This document shows positions 53,408 through 64,000 of a stretch of DNA of 64,000 bases, piece after piece. Source of the DNA: Pseudomicrostroma phylloplanum (Eukaryota > Basidiomycota > Exobasidiomycetes > Microstromatales). Position numbers and translations under genes: made by a program. Location: contig BCHS01000007.1 of assembly GCA_039545275.1 (NCBI GenBank), positions 186,001 through 250,000 of the forward strand, written 5' to 3'. The first letter of the stretch is position 1; the number at the start of each line of letters is the position of its first letter. The notes below the pieces were generated by a model. The model made no database searches, had not been told where the DNA came from, and saw only the letters and a list, made by a program, of their open reading frames with translations.

Positions 53408-53664
53408 CTTGGGTGAATGTGCGCCGAAGCGGAAGGTGAGCGGGTGAACGGTAGGTGGTTGGGTGAATGGGCTATCAAGGTGCGGTGGCGGTAGTGGTGG
53501 GGCAAGAGATGTCACCAAGCACTGATGCGTGTTCCGTGGCGGCTGGGGCCTTTGGAGGAACAAAGGGTGATGGCAGAGTGCGTACGAAGGACAGCAGCTC
53601 AGGAAAGATGGGTAAGGACTCGGAAGGAAGAAGTGGGCAAGATGGGAGCGGAAGTTTAGTCTTG

Positions 53665-53674
53665 TATTTATAAA
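53665..53674 (-). promoter_or_regulatory. Probable TATA box of the permease gene
   Basis: On the minus strand the sequence reads TTTATAAATA about 260 bases upstream of the permease start codon, in otherwise GC-rich surroundings. This implies a leader of roughly 230 bases. Confidence 0.55.
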
Positions 53675-55796
53675 GACCTGGGCGGGGAGGGGAGCGGGGG
53701 GCAGGCAGGCGGGCAGGACGCAGGTCCACGCGGGACGGCTAGCGATCGGGTATGGAGTCGGTCAGAGAGGACCGAGGACACCAAGGTAGGCGCCCCTCAG
53801 AGATAAGGCTCCCCGCTCCTATTCTGCCCGAAGACGGGACTGGGAGGCAACTGCAGCCATCCTGTGCTGCCATCCCCATCCCACATCCCCCGTCTTTTGC
53901 CTGCAACCGAGGCGGAGACACAGGACCAAGCTCACTAACTTCTCGACAATGTCGGTCTGGCTGGGCTTCGAGCCAACGCCACTGAGACTGTCACGAGGTG
54001 CCATGCCGCGGCTCGAGGTGCGAGGGTAGCCACAAGCAATGCGGGACTTGCAGAAACACAGTTGTAGCCCATTGCTTGGCCATCTCTCTCCTTACCAGCC
54101 CTGAGCCCAAGTAGGGCGAGGAGGAGGAGGAGCAGAGGCAGGGGCGTACGGCAGCTTTCTGCCGGCGATGGACTTTTTCCACGGATGTCGCAGCGACGGG
54201 CAAAGTGCCCCTCCAGAGACGCTCTCCGCTGCAAAACTTGACAGGCCAAAGCGACATCGCCGAGGGTAGAGGTGCAGTGCCGTTCCACAACTCTGGCACC
54301 AGGACTGTCTGCCACTGGCAAAAAGACGCCGCCGCGGACGAATGCAACCTTGGGCTTTGGCAGCGCCTGGACGCCATCTCAGCCCAGACGAGCAGCCCAC
54401 GTCTGACTTTGGTTTTGCCTCCGATCCCTTCTTCAGCGTGAGCCCGGCATCACGTCACCGCTCCCTGCAGCCGAGTACCACAGGGCGACCAAAGCAAAGA
54501 CAGAAAAATTTCCAACCAACAGAATGGGCCCGCTCCAAGCTGGCTCACACAATCATGATGAAGGGGACGTCACTGGTAGTCAAGAGTGCGATAAGAGATG
54601 TGCTCGTCGCAAAGGCTCGAATTGATACGGAGGTTCCGCAAGTACCAAGCGGCAAAGAAAAATTGACTGACCTCAGCGGCTCGGCGCCCTTTCGGCCCGG
54701 TTCCGCTTCCCCGCGGGATCCTCGGAACTACGACTGAAGACGCAGCGATATCTCAGCCTCGCGCTGAGGGGAGGTCCGGAGGCTGAGCGGAGGTGCAGAG
54801 ACTGCTGGGCAGCCGCACGATACGCGACACGCGCTCCAGGTCAAGGGAGCCCAAGGGCCTGTACCTCCGCCAAGACTTTCCATGATCCACCCTTCGCTTA
54901 CCAGTAGTGTGGCCTTGCCTCTTTCCAAAGGCCATCATTACGCCAAGGGGTCACGATGATCTTCGACGCCATGACCTTCTCCTTGCACAGCCCGAAGTCG
55001 GAGAACAATCACTCGAATCTCGACTTTGCTTCAGGTACACCCTGCACCGACAATCTCCCCCGCATCGCATGGGCGAGTAAAAGAGGCTTGGGCTTGATCT
55101 AGAAGAGGTAGAGGAAGGGGCAAAAGGGAAGGAGAGGCGTTGCCAAGGAGAACCTTGGCACACATCTTACCTACCGTAGAATACAATTGCATTCGAGTCA
55201 CGCCAGAATCTGTGAAGGTGTGCAAGCAGTGTGGCGCAGGAACATGGAAGCTCGAGACTCCGAAGACTGGCGAGACAGGGTCAGGTGAGGTATGGCTGAT
55301 GCCAGCCAGGAAGAAACCATTGCCTACCCAAAGAAGGCGTGAGGTCTTCATATGCCGAGCTTGCCGCCGATCGTCCATAGGCACCTCTTGATCAACATTG
55401 TGTCCCTACCTCGTGTCCCTGCCTCGGGTGAAGTAGAGGCGAAGGGAATCAGTGACACCTCGTAGGCCGAGCCGCTGGACAAGTCCGTGAGAATCACCAC
55501 CAATGTTCCCTGTTGAACAGACCGTGCGGAATGCATGCTCGATTTTCCGTTTCCTCACTCATCCTGCATCACCACGAGGTCATCTCTGTAATCGACTGCT
55601 GTTCGTATCTGTAATCGTCGCCGTCTGAGGTGAGACTTTGGCTGCTGGATGAGGGAGTGCTTCCGTCTCGCGCTGCTGCGAAGTTCGTGCTGCCCCCCCC
55701 GCGTGCAGGGGCCGCCCTGATTGGACTCGCTGCAAGGCTCACCACCGGGCCGGAATCAGGACCTTCGGATAACCCCCCACTCCCGGTCCGCGTCTT

Positions 55797-55819
55797 TCCG
55801 TCCGTCCGTCCGTCCGTCC
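55797..55819. repeat. TCCG tetranucleotide repeat
   Basis: Nearly six uninterrupted TCCG units lie about 90 bases before the amidase start codon, probably within its leader. Confidence 0.95.
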
Positions 55820-55909
55820 ACCATCATCTACGCCCTCGCCTTCGCCCTTGTCCTTGCCCTCGCTCTACTCTGCTCCATCTACATCGCTTGCGACGTATAG
55901 CACACAGCG

Positions 55910-57995
55910 ATGCTGTCTCTATTCCCACGCGCCAGCAAGTACACTCTGCAGATACGCAAGGACCACATTCAAGCTCGTGACAGTGCTCTGTGCGTCCCCC
56001 TTTCTGCAGCAGAGTCCAAGTCGTCCAGCTCGTTTACTTCTCTATCACAGCTTCCAACGTCCGAGATTGCTATTCAGGATGGCGATTTAGAGATCCTCTC
56101 CTGCACTTTGCAGGAGCTCGTCAGCGGTATAGCCGAGCGCAAGTGGACGTCCACCCGTATCCTACACGCCTTTATCAGGTCCGCAAGACGAGCGCAACAG
56201 AAGATCAACTGCATCACCCAACCTAACTTTGCCGCCGCACTCAAAGCTGCCAAGGAGCGCGACGAGCACTTTGCAAAGACGGGCGAGCTGGTCGGCCCTT
56301 TGCACGGTATCCCTTTCAGCTTCAAGGAGAACAACAATATCAAGGGTCTCACCACCACTGTAGGGTACACTGCTTGGGTCCTCGATGGTCCCGCCAACAG
56401 CGATGCAGCGCTGGCTCAGATGGTACAACATCTGGGAGGGATCGTCATCCTCAAGACCAATGTCCCACAGACGATGATGAGCTTCGAATGCTCCAACCCC
56501 CTGTACGGACGGACACTCAACCCATGGTCTCCAGCTCACACGCCAGGCGGATCGAGTGGAGGGGAAGCCGCTGTCCTTGCCTCGGACGGAGCGGCAGCAG
56601 GTTTTGGGAGTGACATTGGAGGCTCTCTACGTATCCCAACTGGATACTGTGGAATCTACGCCATCAAGCCCACCATTGGTAGACTGCCCGGCGCAGGCAC
56701 TCGCACGGCTCGCCACGGCTTCGAAGGCATCCCCTGCGTCTATGCGCCCATGTGTCGCTCTACTGCCGATCTCGAGTTCCTCTTTCGCGAGCTGGTACCT
56801 CTACTTCACCCGCCTTTGGATTCGCACGTCGAGCCTCACGAAGCGCAGAAGAAGTTTGGGTCTGAGCCTCTGCGCCCTTCGCCCCTCCGGCCTGCGTGGT
56901 TCGATCCGATCAAGGTGAGCGAGGCGAGGGGAAAGCCTCTCAGGATAGGCTACTACTTCTGTGATGGCTACATCAAGACCAGTCCAGCCTGCATGAGGGG
57001 AGTCAAGGAGAGCATCGAGGCGCTGCAGGCATCTTCTGACTACAAGGACGGGAAGCTTGAGCTGGTCGAAATCGATCCCGCCCGTTTGGACACTGTGGAA
57101 GCTCTGCACATCTTCACGTCGCAGATTACCTCTGATCGATGCGACGGCCTTCTTGGCCCACTGAAAATGCGCAAGGTCCGCGAAGCCATGGAGTTTGCCC
57201 TGTTCCTGCCGGTGTTCGCAGCAAGGGGCGCAGCGTGGATGACCAAGATCCTGTATTGTATCGTCAAGTACGTCATTGGGGACAAGGCATTGGGGTACCT
57301 GCTCACTGCTGGAGGAGGCAAGACGGCCTCGCAGTACTTTGATCACGTTGCTCGGCGAGATCAGTTCCGTGCTGCGTTCAGGAAGAAGGTGTGGGACTTC
57401 TACCAGCTCGATGGGATCATTTGGTGAGATGCAAGGCGACAGCGTTGCTGATGCGTTGCGTCGGTCAATGATACTGACGTTGATGGCATGACCTCTCTTT
57501 CTCCCACCCTCACCCACCGCTAGCCCCGTACAAGCTGCGCCTGCCGTGCCTCATGGAGGCTGCACGAAGCTCTCCACAATGGCAGGCAGCACCATTCTGT
57601 ACAACGTCCTCGACTCTGCCATCTCCATCTGTCCCGTCACTCGCGTAGACCCCCAACTAGACGTCGTCTCCCGTAAAGGCGCTCCCCCACCCGTGGACGC
57701 AAAAGGCGGCATGACCCTATCTCGCTACCAAGAATGGAATGCCACTCCTGGCTTCTCCACCTGCTCCAAGATGAACTCTTACACCCTCTATGGAGAAGGG
57801 ACCTACGATGCGGTCAAGATGGCTGGGTTGCCCGTGGGTGTGCAAGTGGTTGCAAGGGAGCATGAAGAGGAGAAGAGCATTGGGTTGCTCAGGATGCTGG
57901 ATGAGGCGCTGATGCGCACCAGGCGAGATGAGAGGTCGCAGTGGGGTCCGGGGCTGTTCACGAGATTGGCAGTAGAGGGTAGCAAGGGTGTGTGA
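55910..57995 (+). CDS. Amidase-signature hydrolase (fatty-acid-amide-hydrolase/acetamidase-like)
   Basis: Amidase-signature enzyme hydrolysing amide bonds. The Ser-cisSer-Lys triad region is complete: Lys in PFSFKENNNIKGLTTT near residue 139, PGGSSGGEAAV near 213, and GSDIGGSLRIPTGYCGIYAI near 235 with the nucleophile Ser. The first exon is 55910-57423 (TG|GTGAGA). The second must end at 57995 and includes PHGGCTKLSTMAGSTILYNV and GLPVGVQVVAREHEEEKSIG. The obvious acceptor (CGCTAG, ending 57524) reads CPVQAA and then falls out of frame with PHGGC, while a weaker CAAG at 57535 keeps frame and gives 657 aa. So either the weak acceptor is used or one base is missing near 57540. Family length is normal with either reading. 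Endogenous substrate unknown. Confidence 0.85.
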
Positions 57996-59108
57996 GATGG
58001 GGTGCGCGTGGGGGAAAACGGGGGTACGTTCGTCTGCGCTGCGAGGGGATGGGGGGTGAGTATGTAAGTGCATCTCGCTTCTGCCAGAAGATGCATCGAG
58101 CGACTGCAATCCCTGCCTGCCCGCTTGCCTGCCTGCCTGCCTGCCTGTGTGCATGGTGATGGTCCCCCACCCCTGCAAGCAACCCTGGTTGTGCCGTCAA
58201 CGCCGAGCGTAAAGGTCGGGCGGGCTGACGGGCTGGCGGGCATTGCTCCGCTCCGCTTCGCTCCTAGCGTGGGAAGCGGTAGAGAGAAGGGGGGTCCTCG
58301 TGGGTGTAAAGAGGCTGGCCTGAGCATGGTAGTCTCTGAGCGGGACATTTCTCTATTCTCCCCTGTGCTCTCTCTTGCAATGAATGGATGAAAGGCCTTG
58401 GTTGGCTGTGCTTGTGTGTGCTTTAGTGCCTCTGGGCAGGGCTGTCTTGCCTGCCTGACTTGAGATGCGCTGAGCCTTGGCTGCCTGCCTGGCTGGGTGG
58501 GTGGCTTCACCTCTGTGGGTGCCTCCCGGCGTGGCTGTGACCCGCGTTTTGGCGCCGCGTGCGAAAGTGCAAAGTGCAAGGGCGGGCAAAGCGGAGCGGA
58601 GAGACGAGGGACGATGCACACACTCACCTCACCTCGACTTGCAGTCCGGGTTGCACTGGGTTACGCCTCGCTCACTTGCTCGCTCTATCGCTACCCAACC
58701 CACGACGAGGTGATACTTGCTCCACTCCTTTCCATCCCCTTCTCACACCCACACTCTGACATCGTCTCCATCTTGAGCTGGCTGGCTGGCTGCACTGCAC
58801 TGCACTCCCTTGGCTACCTGGGTCCATCTGCCTCCGTCCCCTGCCCGCTTGATTAGAGCACTCGCAAGGACACTGGGACAGACGGTCAAGAGAGCAGACC
58901 AAGTGTAGCGCAACAGCTGCCTCGCTTTCCCACCCCCCCTTCCCTGCCCTTTTCCGCACTTCTCTTCCTCTTCCTCACCCTTGTCCTTCAATCCCTACCT
59001 CAACCTCACCCCTCATCGTCTGCCCCCCCGCGCCCCCCTCTACCACGCTTGGCCCGGCCAGGTCTGCGCTTTCCACCGCCCCCCCTCCAAGCCCAAGCCT
59101 AGCCGACA
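57996..59108. other. Intergenic region, 1.1 kb
   Basis: No supported gene. The part just before 59109 is a strongly pyrimidine-rich leader for the Cac2-like gene. CCTG repeats lie near 58111-58147. Confidence 0.6.
58111..58147. repeat. Imperfect CCTG repeat
   Basis: Tandem CCTG/GCCT units with two interruptions, non-coding. Confidence 0.9.
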
Positions 59109-62100
59109 ATGGTCCGCTCCATCACCTTTGAGATACGATGGCACGACACACAACCCATCTATAGCGCCGCATTCCAACCCGTCAATGGGCAGCAGCTCAG
59201 GAGGGTGCTAGACTATAATCTTGGTCAGGGTGAGTACTGCAGTCCAGGTCACGAGGAGCAAGCAAGGAGAGCCCTTGTAGAGCTTCTCGCTGACCTACCT
59301 CTGCCTCGTCTCTTCGCTCCTCGCCTCGTCTCGCACCGCCTCAGCTGCCGGACTCAATCCGGACAAGACACTCTCTAGCGAAGGATCTGCTGCTGGACCT
59401 TCGTCCCGCTCTAGCGCAAGGATCAACGCACCCATCGATATAGCTGGAGGACAGAACTGGAGGCTCGCTACAGCTGGAGGGGATAACAATGTTCGAGTGA
59501 GTAGATGGGAGCTGCTAGCTCATACAAGTGAGGTAGCAAGTCGCTCAGCACGAAGCAGTCAGCTGACCGTGCTCTCTTCCTCTTCCCTCTGACTTCCAAT
59601 CCACAGATCTGGCTCGTCAAGCCTGGCATCCCTTCGCCAGCCGCAATGGCCAGCGCAGCTACGGCAGGAATGCCCACACCCGCCCCTCACCCGCCCAGAG
59701 TAGAATACTTGGCCACTCTCACAAGGCACTCTGGAGTCGTCAATTGCGTACGCTTCTCCCCTGCTGGAGATGTACTTGCTAGCGCTGGTGATGGTGAGTG
59801 AGAAAGCAGCGCCGCGACTAGCGAGGGAAGGGGTAGCTGACAATTGCTTCCGCCTCTCCCTACACCCATCTCATTAGACGGTACGGTCATGCTGTGGCAT
59901 CTGACGGATCGCCCTGCTCCCTCCTTTGGCGAGGTAGATGAAGGAGAGGCCAGCTTCGAAAAGGAGCATTGGAGAATGGTCAGGATGATCCGAGTATCCA
60001 CGCAGGAAATCTACGATATGGCGTGGGCCCCCAATGGAGAGACGCTCGTGGTGGGAGGGACCGACTTTGTCGCTCGGATTATCAACCCCCATGATGGTGA
60101 GTACGAGCGAGCAGAGCCAGAGGAAGTCATCTGGTGGTCCATCCGCTAATACTCACCATCGTTTCATCCCCCACAGGTACGGTCCTTCGCGAGTTCTCGG
60201 ACCACACACACTACGTCCAAGGTGTCGCTTGGGACCCAAACAACGAGTACATTGCCACGCAGAGTAGTGACCGGTCCGTCCATGTTCACACTCTGCAGAC
60301 CAACCACAGCAAGCCAGGAGCCGTCGGATACGTCCCCCCCGTCACACGCAACAGCCGGATGGACGTCCACAGGCGGAGCGAAAGCTTCAACCGAGATGCA
60401 AAGCCGACCATTCGCCGCGGAAGCAGTCATACCAGCCGCGCAGAAAGCGATACAGACGATGAGCACCATAGGCCGCCTCGAAGGGAAGGATTCACCGCCG
60501 TACGTGACCGGACCGCTCGTAGTCGAACGCCTATGGACCCTCCTCCCTCGACCTCTTCTCACCTGAACCCTGCAAACATTGGTCGACCTGCGACACCCAC
60601 TCCCGGCTCATCTGTGCCGCAAAGTCCTGCTTTCAGCGCCGTCAGCGCTTCGGCCTCTGCACACCCCATGATGCCACCTCAACGGACGCCCAGCCGCAGA
60701 TCGAGCTTCAGTGGCTCTCAAGCTGAAGGAGCAACGTCGCCCCCTACAAGTATCGCCTCTTTTGTCGGGGGATCTGCTTCTGCCGCGTCCATCTACAAGG
60801 CCGCTGTCGGTGCGTCGACAACGACCCCCAATGCCCTCGAAGCAGTGCCCACTCGCCGCTCTGCGTCTCGGACAAGGAGCATGCGCTCTCCCTCACCCGC
60901 GCCCTTGCCCGCCATCCGGCCACCACCTTCGCCTCGTCAGAGGATGCAAGCTGCTCAGCTCGCGGGAGGCTCAGGCGCCGCTGGTGCTTCACTGCTACAG
61001 GCAGGCATGAGGATGTATGGCGACGAGTCGTATAGTGGCTTCTTCCGACGTCTGAGCTTCAGTCCGGATGGGTCTCTGCTCGTGACTCCCAGTGGCATCT
61101 TCGAAGCGGCGACGCCGACGAGTCCTAATGTGGCTGCTTCTCCCAGCAAGTCGCCAGCTGCGTTGGGTGGCAGCCAGAACAACGCCCCCAGCAGCGCTTC
61201 TTCTGGGCCACGCAGTACAGTCTACCTCTACGGCCGTGCGAATCTGACTCGTGGCAATGCGCCCATCGCACATCTTCCCGGCCACAAGAGTGCGACGTTG
61301 GTGGTGCGCTTCTCGCCCATCCTCTACGAGCTTCGCAAGAGCCACACCTCTGCTTTCAGCAACTCGGAGGATGGCGGCGGCATTGCCCCTCATCCTTCGA
61401 TCCCTCTCGAGGCGGGCAAGCAGAAGAGCGTCAGCTTGAATCTAGACCCCAGAAACCACGCCTCACCGTCGCCAGCGGCTGCTCCTAGCGGTGGTGCAGG
61501 CACGACGCCTTCGCCGATCCCACCCGTCAAGCCCGTCTCTATGATCGGACTCCCCTACCGCATGGTCTTTGCAGTGGCCACAAACGACGTAGTCTGGCTC
61601 TACGACACGCAGCAAGGAGGTCCCCTCTGCTGCTTCTCCAATATGCACTATGCCGCCTTTACCGACTTGACTTGGTCTGCAGACGGACAGACGCTGATCA
61701 TGTCCTCCTCGGATGGGTACTGCTCGATTGCGGTGTTTGATTATGGAGAGCTGGGAACGCCGTATAGCTATCAGGACCAGCCCAGTCTGGACATCAAGGC
61801 CTTCACGGGGGCGGGAGGACATCCACAGACTTCTGCGACTGGCGCTGGCACTGCCGCCTCACCTGCGGGCGCGGGTGCGGGTGCGGGTGGAAGTGGAAGT
61901 GGAAGCGGCAGCGGGACCGTCATTGTGACGAGCCTGCCTGTCAAGAAGAAGCCGGTCCTGACTACCATCCCCTCGAGTTCCGCTCCTTCCTCTTCAGAAG
62001 CAGGAGCGCCTCTTCCTCACTCTCAAGCCAGCGCGAGTAGCGGGAGCGGTAGCGGTAGTGTAAGCGGTGGTGGTGCAAAAGACACCCTGCCCACCCGCGC

Positions 62101-62413
62101 GCCCAGTCGCGGCTCAGAAGCCGCACAAGGGACTGGCACTGGCACTGGCAGCAGTACGGCATTTGCTCTAGGGATCGTACTCGAGGGCGATCAGCATCCG
62201 CACTCGAGCGGACCGGGAAGCGTAGGCACGACTGGGGGTGTGAAGTCTACTCCTGCCCAAGCTGAGGAAGGAGCTGCTGGTGGTGCTGCACCTCAAGGGG
62301 AGGCGATGGCGACGAGTGCGGACACACAGCCGGAGCCGGAGGCTGATCAGGATCAACCAAAGAAGAAGAGGAGGATCGCTTTGCAGACCAGTAGTGCGGG
62401 TGCGGGTTCGTGA
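59109..62413 (+). CDS. CAC2: Chromatin assembly factor 1 subunit B (Cac2/p60, WD repeat)
   Basis: WD-repeat subunit of CAF-1, which deposits histones H3-H4 on newly replicated DNA. Exons 59109-59229, 59345-59496, 59607-59793, 59878-60096 and 60177-62413 give 971 aa. The N-terminus VRSITFEIRWHDTQPIYSA is the CHAF1B/Cac2 signature. WD blades follow: RLATAGGDNNVRIWLVK, HSGVVNCVRFSPAGDVLASA...GDDGTVMLWHLTD, EIYDMAWAPNGETLVVGGTD and YVQGVAWDPNNEYIATQSSD. A Ser/Pro-rich insert of about 240 residues (270-510) then interrupts the propeller. Blades resume with FFRRLSFSPDGSLLVTPSG, HKSATLVVRFSPILYEL and TDLTWSADGQTLIMSSSDGY. The last 200 residues are Gly/Ser-rich and end near QPKKKRRIALQ, a probable nuclear localisation signal. 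Confidence 0.94.
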
Positions 62414-62919
62414 GAGGGCCTATGGGAGGAGGAGGGGAAGGAAAGGAGCAGGAGGAGGAGGAGCCCATGTGGTGTCTTGCCCCCCCCCCCTTTTCACTCC
62501 TCATGTGCACTCTCCGTTGTGTTTCTTGCTCTTCTCATGGTCACGTCACATCATGTCATGTCATGTCACGCCGAATTTCATGTCTTTATGTGCGTCTGTG
62601 TGTCTGTGTGTCCTTCCCTCTCCTTACACGCACAAACGCTTACGGGCGTACCATCTCATACCCGGCCAAAGTGAAGTGGAGGCGGCAGATCGGGGACGCC
62701 CAAGAGGTAGGTAGGTATGAATGAGCGTATGTATGTATTGCATAATAGCCGATAGTTGATAGTTGACTGACTGATTGACGGGAAGCGACAGGATTGACAG
62801 TTTGGCGCAAGATGGAACACGCTTGAGGGACCGGGCTCGACTAGATGGACGAAGCAACCACGACGGACACTGGAACCCTTCTTCCTCCTTCCTTTCTCCT
62901 CCTCCACGCCTCTCTCCAT
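62414..62919. other. Convergent intergenic region
   Basis: 3' flanks of the Cac2 gene and the DUF4112 gene. It includes an 11-base C run (62480-62490), CATGT repeats near 62543-62565 and GTGTCT tracts. No gene seen. Confidence 0.6.
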
Positions 62920-64000
62920 CTATTGTCTCCGCCTGCTTCCAGCAGTTGCGCCAGTAGTCGCCGCCGCCGCCGTCGTCCTCTGCTGAGTCCCCGCGCCCGT
63001 ACTCGGTCCAGCCGATGCCTGCATCGGCTGCTGCTGCTGCTGCTGCCTTCCCTGCGCCTGCGCCTGACCCTGTCCCTGTCCCTCGAGCACGGCCTGCCTA
63101 GCAGCTCCCTGCGCCGGATGTTCCACTTTTCTACCTCTAGCATCCGTGTGCGGTGTGAGCCCAGTAAGTCCATTGGCCATGTTCTCTTCTCCTTTGACAC
63201 GGAGGAACTCCTCGAGGAGCTTGGCGTTGCGCCAGTTGGCGCGCCAGATGGCCAGGACAATGTCTCCTACTAGTGGCACGAGACCTACGCCGGCGGAGAC
63301 GGCGTTGTTGAAGAGCATCTGTTGGACGAGCCAGGTGGGGAGTCTGGGTTGGGGGGAGAGGGTAAGAAGGAGATGAGTCAGTGGGTGAGACGATACATGG
63401 ACGATGTCGGATGAGCTGCAAGGTAGACACTCACTCGAGCTCGTTCTTGGCTGGCTTGAGGACGAGGAAGTAGTTGAGCGAGGCATCGGCGATGTCTCCT
63501 GCTCCGGGGATAAGACCGATGAAGAACTGAAAGCGGGTAAGGATAGAGGACGGTAGGTGTGAGCATGAGTGTACGGCAGAGTATGGATGTGGAGCAAGAC
63601 TCCCCTCGCCCTGCACTACCTCGTCGTGCCCACGCTGGTACTCACAGTCCATCCGACGCGGAATCCACAAAGGTTAATACCCTTGTCGAGGTAGTGGGCG
63701 CGACGCTGGATCTTCCTGAGCAGCGCTGCCTCCTTCTTTGTCAGACCTGGAGGAGGTGGACGCTGTAAGTGAGAGCAGGCAAGGAAGGGAACCAGGGAGT
63801 CAGTGTGCTGCTTGGAAGGCGCGGCCAAGGAAGGTGTGAAGGCACTACTCACCTTGACCCTCTTCTCCTTGCCCCTATCGTCCACATATGTGATGTAGAC
63901 TGTAGTCAGAGTAAGAAGTCGTGAGAAGGGTCAGTCTGAAGACCATCTTCGTAGGATGCCGGTGTATGTGTCACTCACAAGGGTCTTCTGGCTCGTATAC
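62920..64000 (-). CDS. DUF4112-domain protein (5' end outside window)
   Basis: Conserved fungal protein of unknown function with a DUF4112 domain. Exons on the minus strand: beyond 64000 to 63979, 63899-63853, 63762-63646, 63526-63435 and 63343-62920, all with GTGAGT-type donors and frame-keeping junctions. The readable order is VYEPEDPFYITYVDDRGKEK, RPPPPGLTKKEAALLRKIQR, RAHYLDKGINLCGFRVGWT, FFIGLIPGAGDIADASLNYF, LVLKPAKNELELPTWLVQQM and AGVGLVPLVGDIVLAIWRAN. The twin G-hydrophobic-P-hydrophobic-hydrophobic-G-D-hydrophobic motifs (IPGAGDI and VPLVGDI), each in a hydrophobic stretch, define DUF4112 and suggest a small membrane-associated protein. The C-terminus is low complexity with a poly-Gln run and an Ala/Thr-rich end. 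Role unknown. Confidence 0.85.

Larger units (their letters stand above)
53408..55909. other. Gene-poor region, 2.5 kb
   Basis: Apart from the permease promoter on the left, no supported gene. Several frames of 60-131 codons overlap on both strands without recognisable motifs. The right end, upstream of the amidase, has a TCCG tandem repeat and pyrimidine-rich leader sequence. Confidence 0.5.

Noticed and set aside
53408..53563. Upstream 52-codon extension of the permease
   Set aside because: It is Pro/His-rich with no hydrophobic or targeting character, and a normal permease N-terminus begins at 53407.
58081..58150. CCTG tandem units as a possible CRISPR or structured array
   Set aside because: They are simple tetranucleotide repeats without spacers, and the window is eukaryotic.

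Overview
The window is nuclear DNA of a filamentous or dimorphic fungus, most likely a basidiomycete; an Ustilaginomycotina-type smut or relative is my best guess. The grounds are the GC-rich sequence, short (about 50-150 nt) GTGAGT-type introns in some genes beside very long intronless genes, a membrane-anchored glyoxal oxidase, and long low-complexity insertions in otherwise conserved proteins. There are no operons, no CRISPR array, no recognisable transposon and no tRNA or rRNA gene that I could see.

Layout. 1-9050: dynein light intermediate chain (minus, runs off the left edge) shares a 259-bp divergent promoter with the DNA2 nuclease-helicase gene (plus); DNA2 converges on a mitochondrial lipoyl(octanoyl) transferase (minus). 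9289-10870: two tandem, poorly resolved, apparently paralogous hypothetical loci (minus). 11689-14648: a five-knuckle CCHC protein of the Air1/Air2 type whose last intron has two acceptors 7 nt apart that open two overlapping frames, one ending at 13423 and one running into a long Lys/Ala-rich tail. 14800-18192: valyl-tRNA synthetase with two in-frame starts. 18454-20894: a METTL7-like methyltransferase and an SDR-type dehydrogenase. 21069-25739: SAC3 mRNA-export scaffold. 26625-27154: small secreted expansin-like DPBB protein. 29000-29517: small protein with an eIF4E-binding motif. 29969-31254: prohibitin-2. 31752-35897: mitochondrial PPR protein. 36396-41402: inositol-polyphosphate 5-phosphatase with a heavily interrupted catalytic domain. 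42295-44841: glyoxal oxidase. 47664-49259: glycine-rich RRM protein. 51614-53407: amino-acid permease. 55910-57995: amidase. 59109-62413: CAF-1 subunit B (Cac2). 62920-64000: DUF4112 protein, running off the right edge.

Most genes are housekeeping (genome maintenance, translation, mitochondrial function, mRNA export, chromatin assembly), and neighbours are not obviously functionally coupled. The accessory part is the secreted or surface set (expansin-like protein, glyoxal oxidase, permease, amidase), which sits beside the largest gene-poor stretches (44.8-47.7, 49.3-51.6 and 53.4-55.9 kb). Splice sites were assigned by eye from GT/AG signals and reading-frame continuity; no transcript evidence was available.
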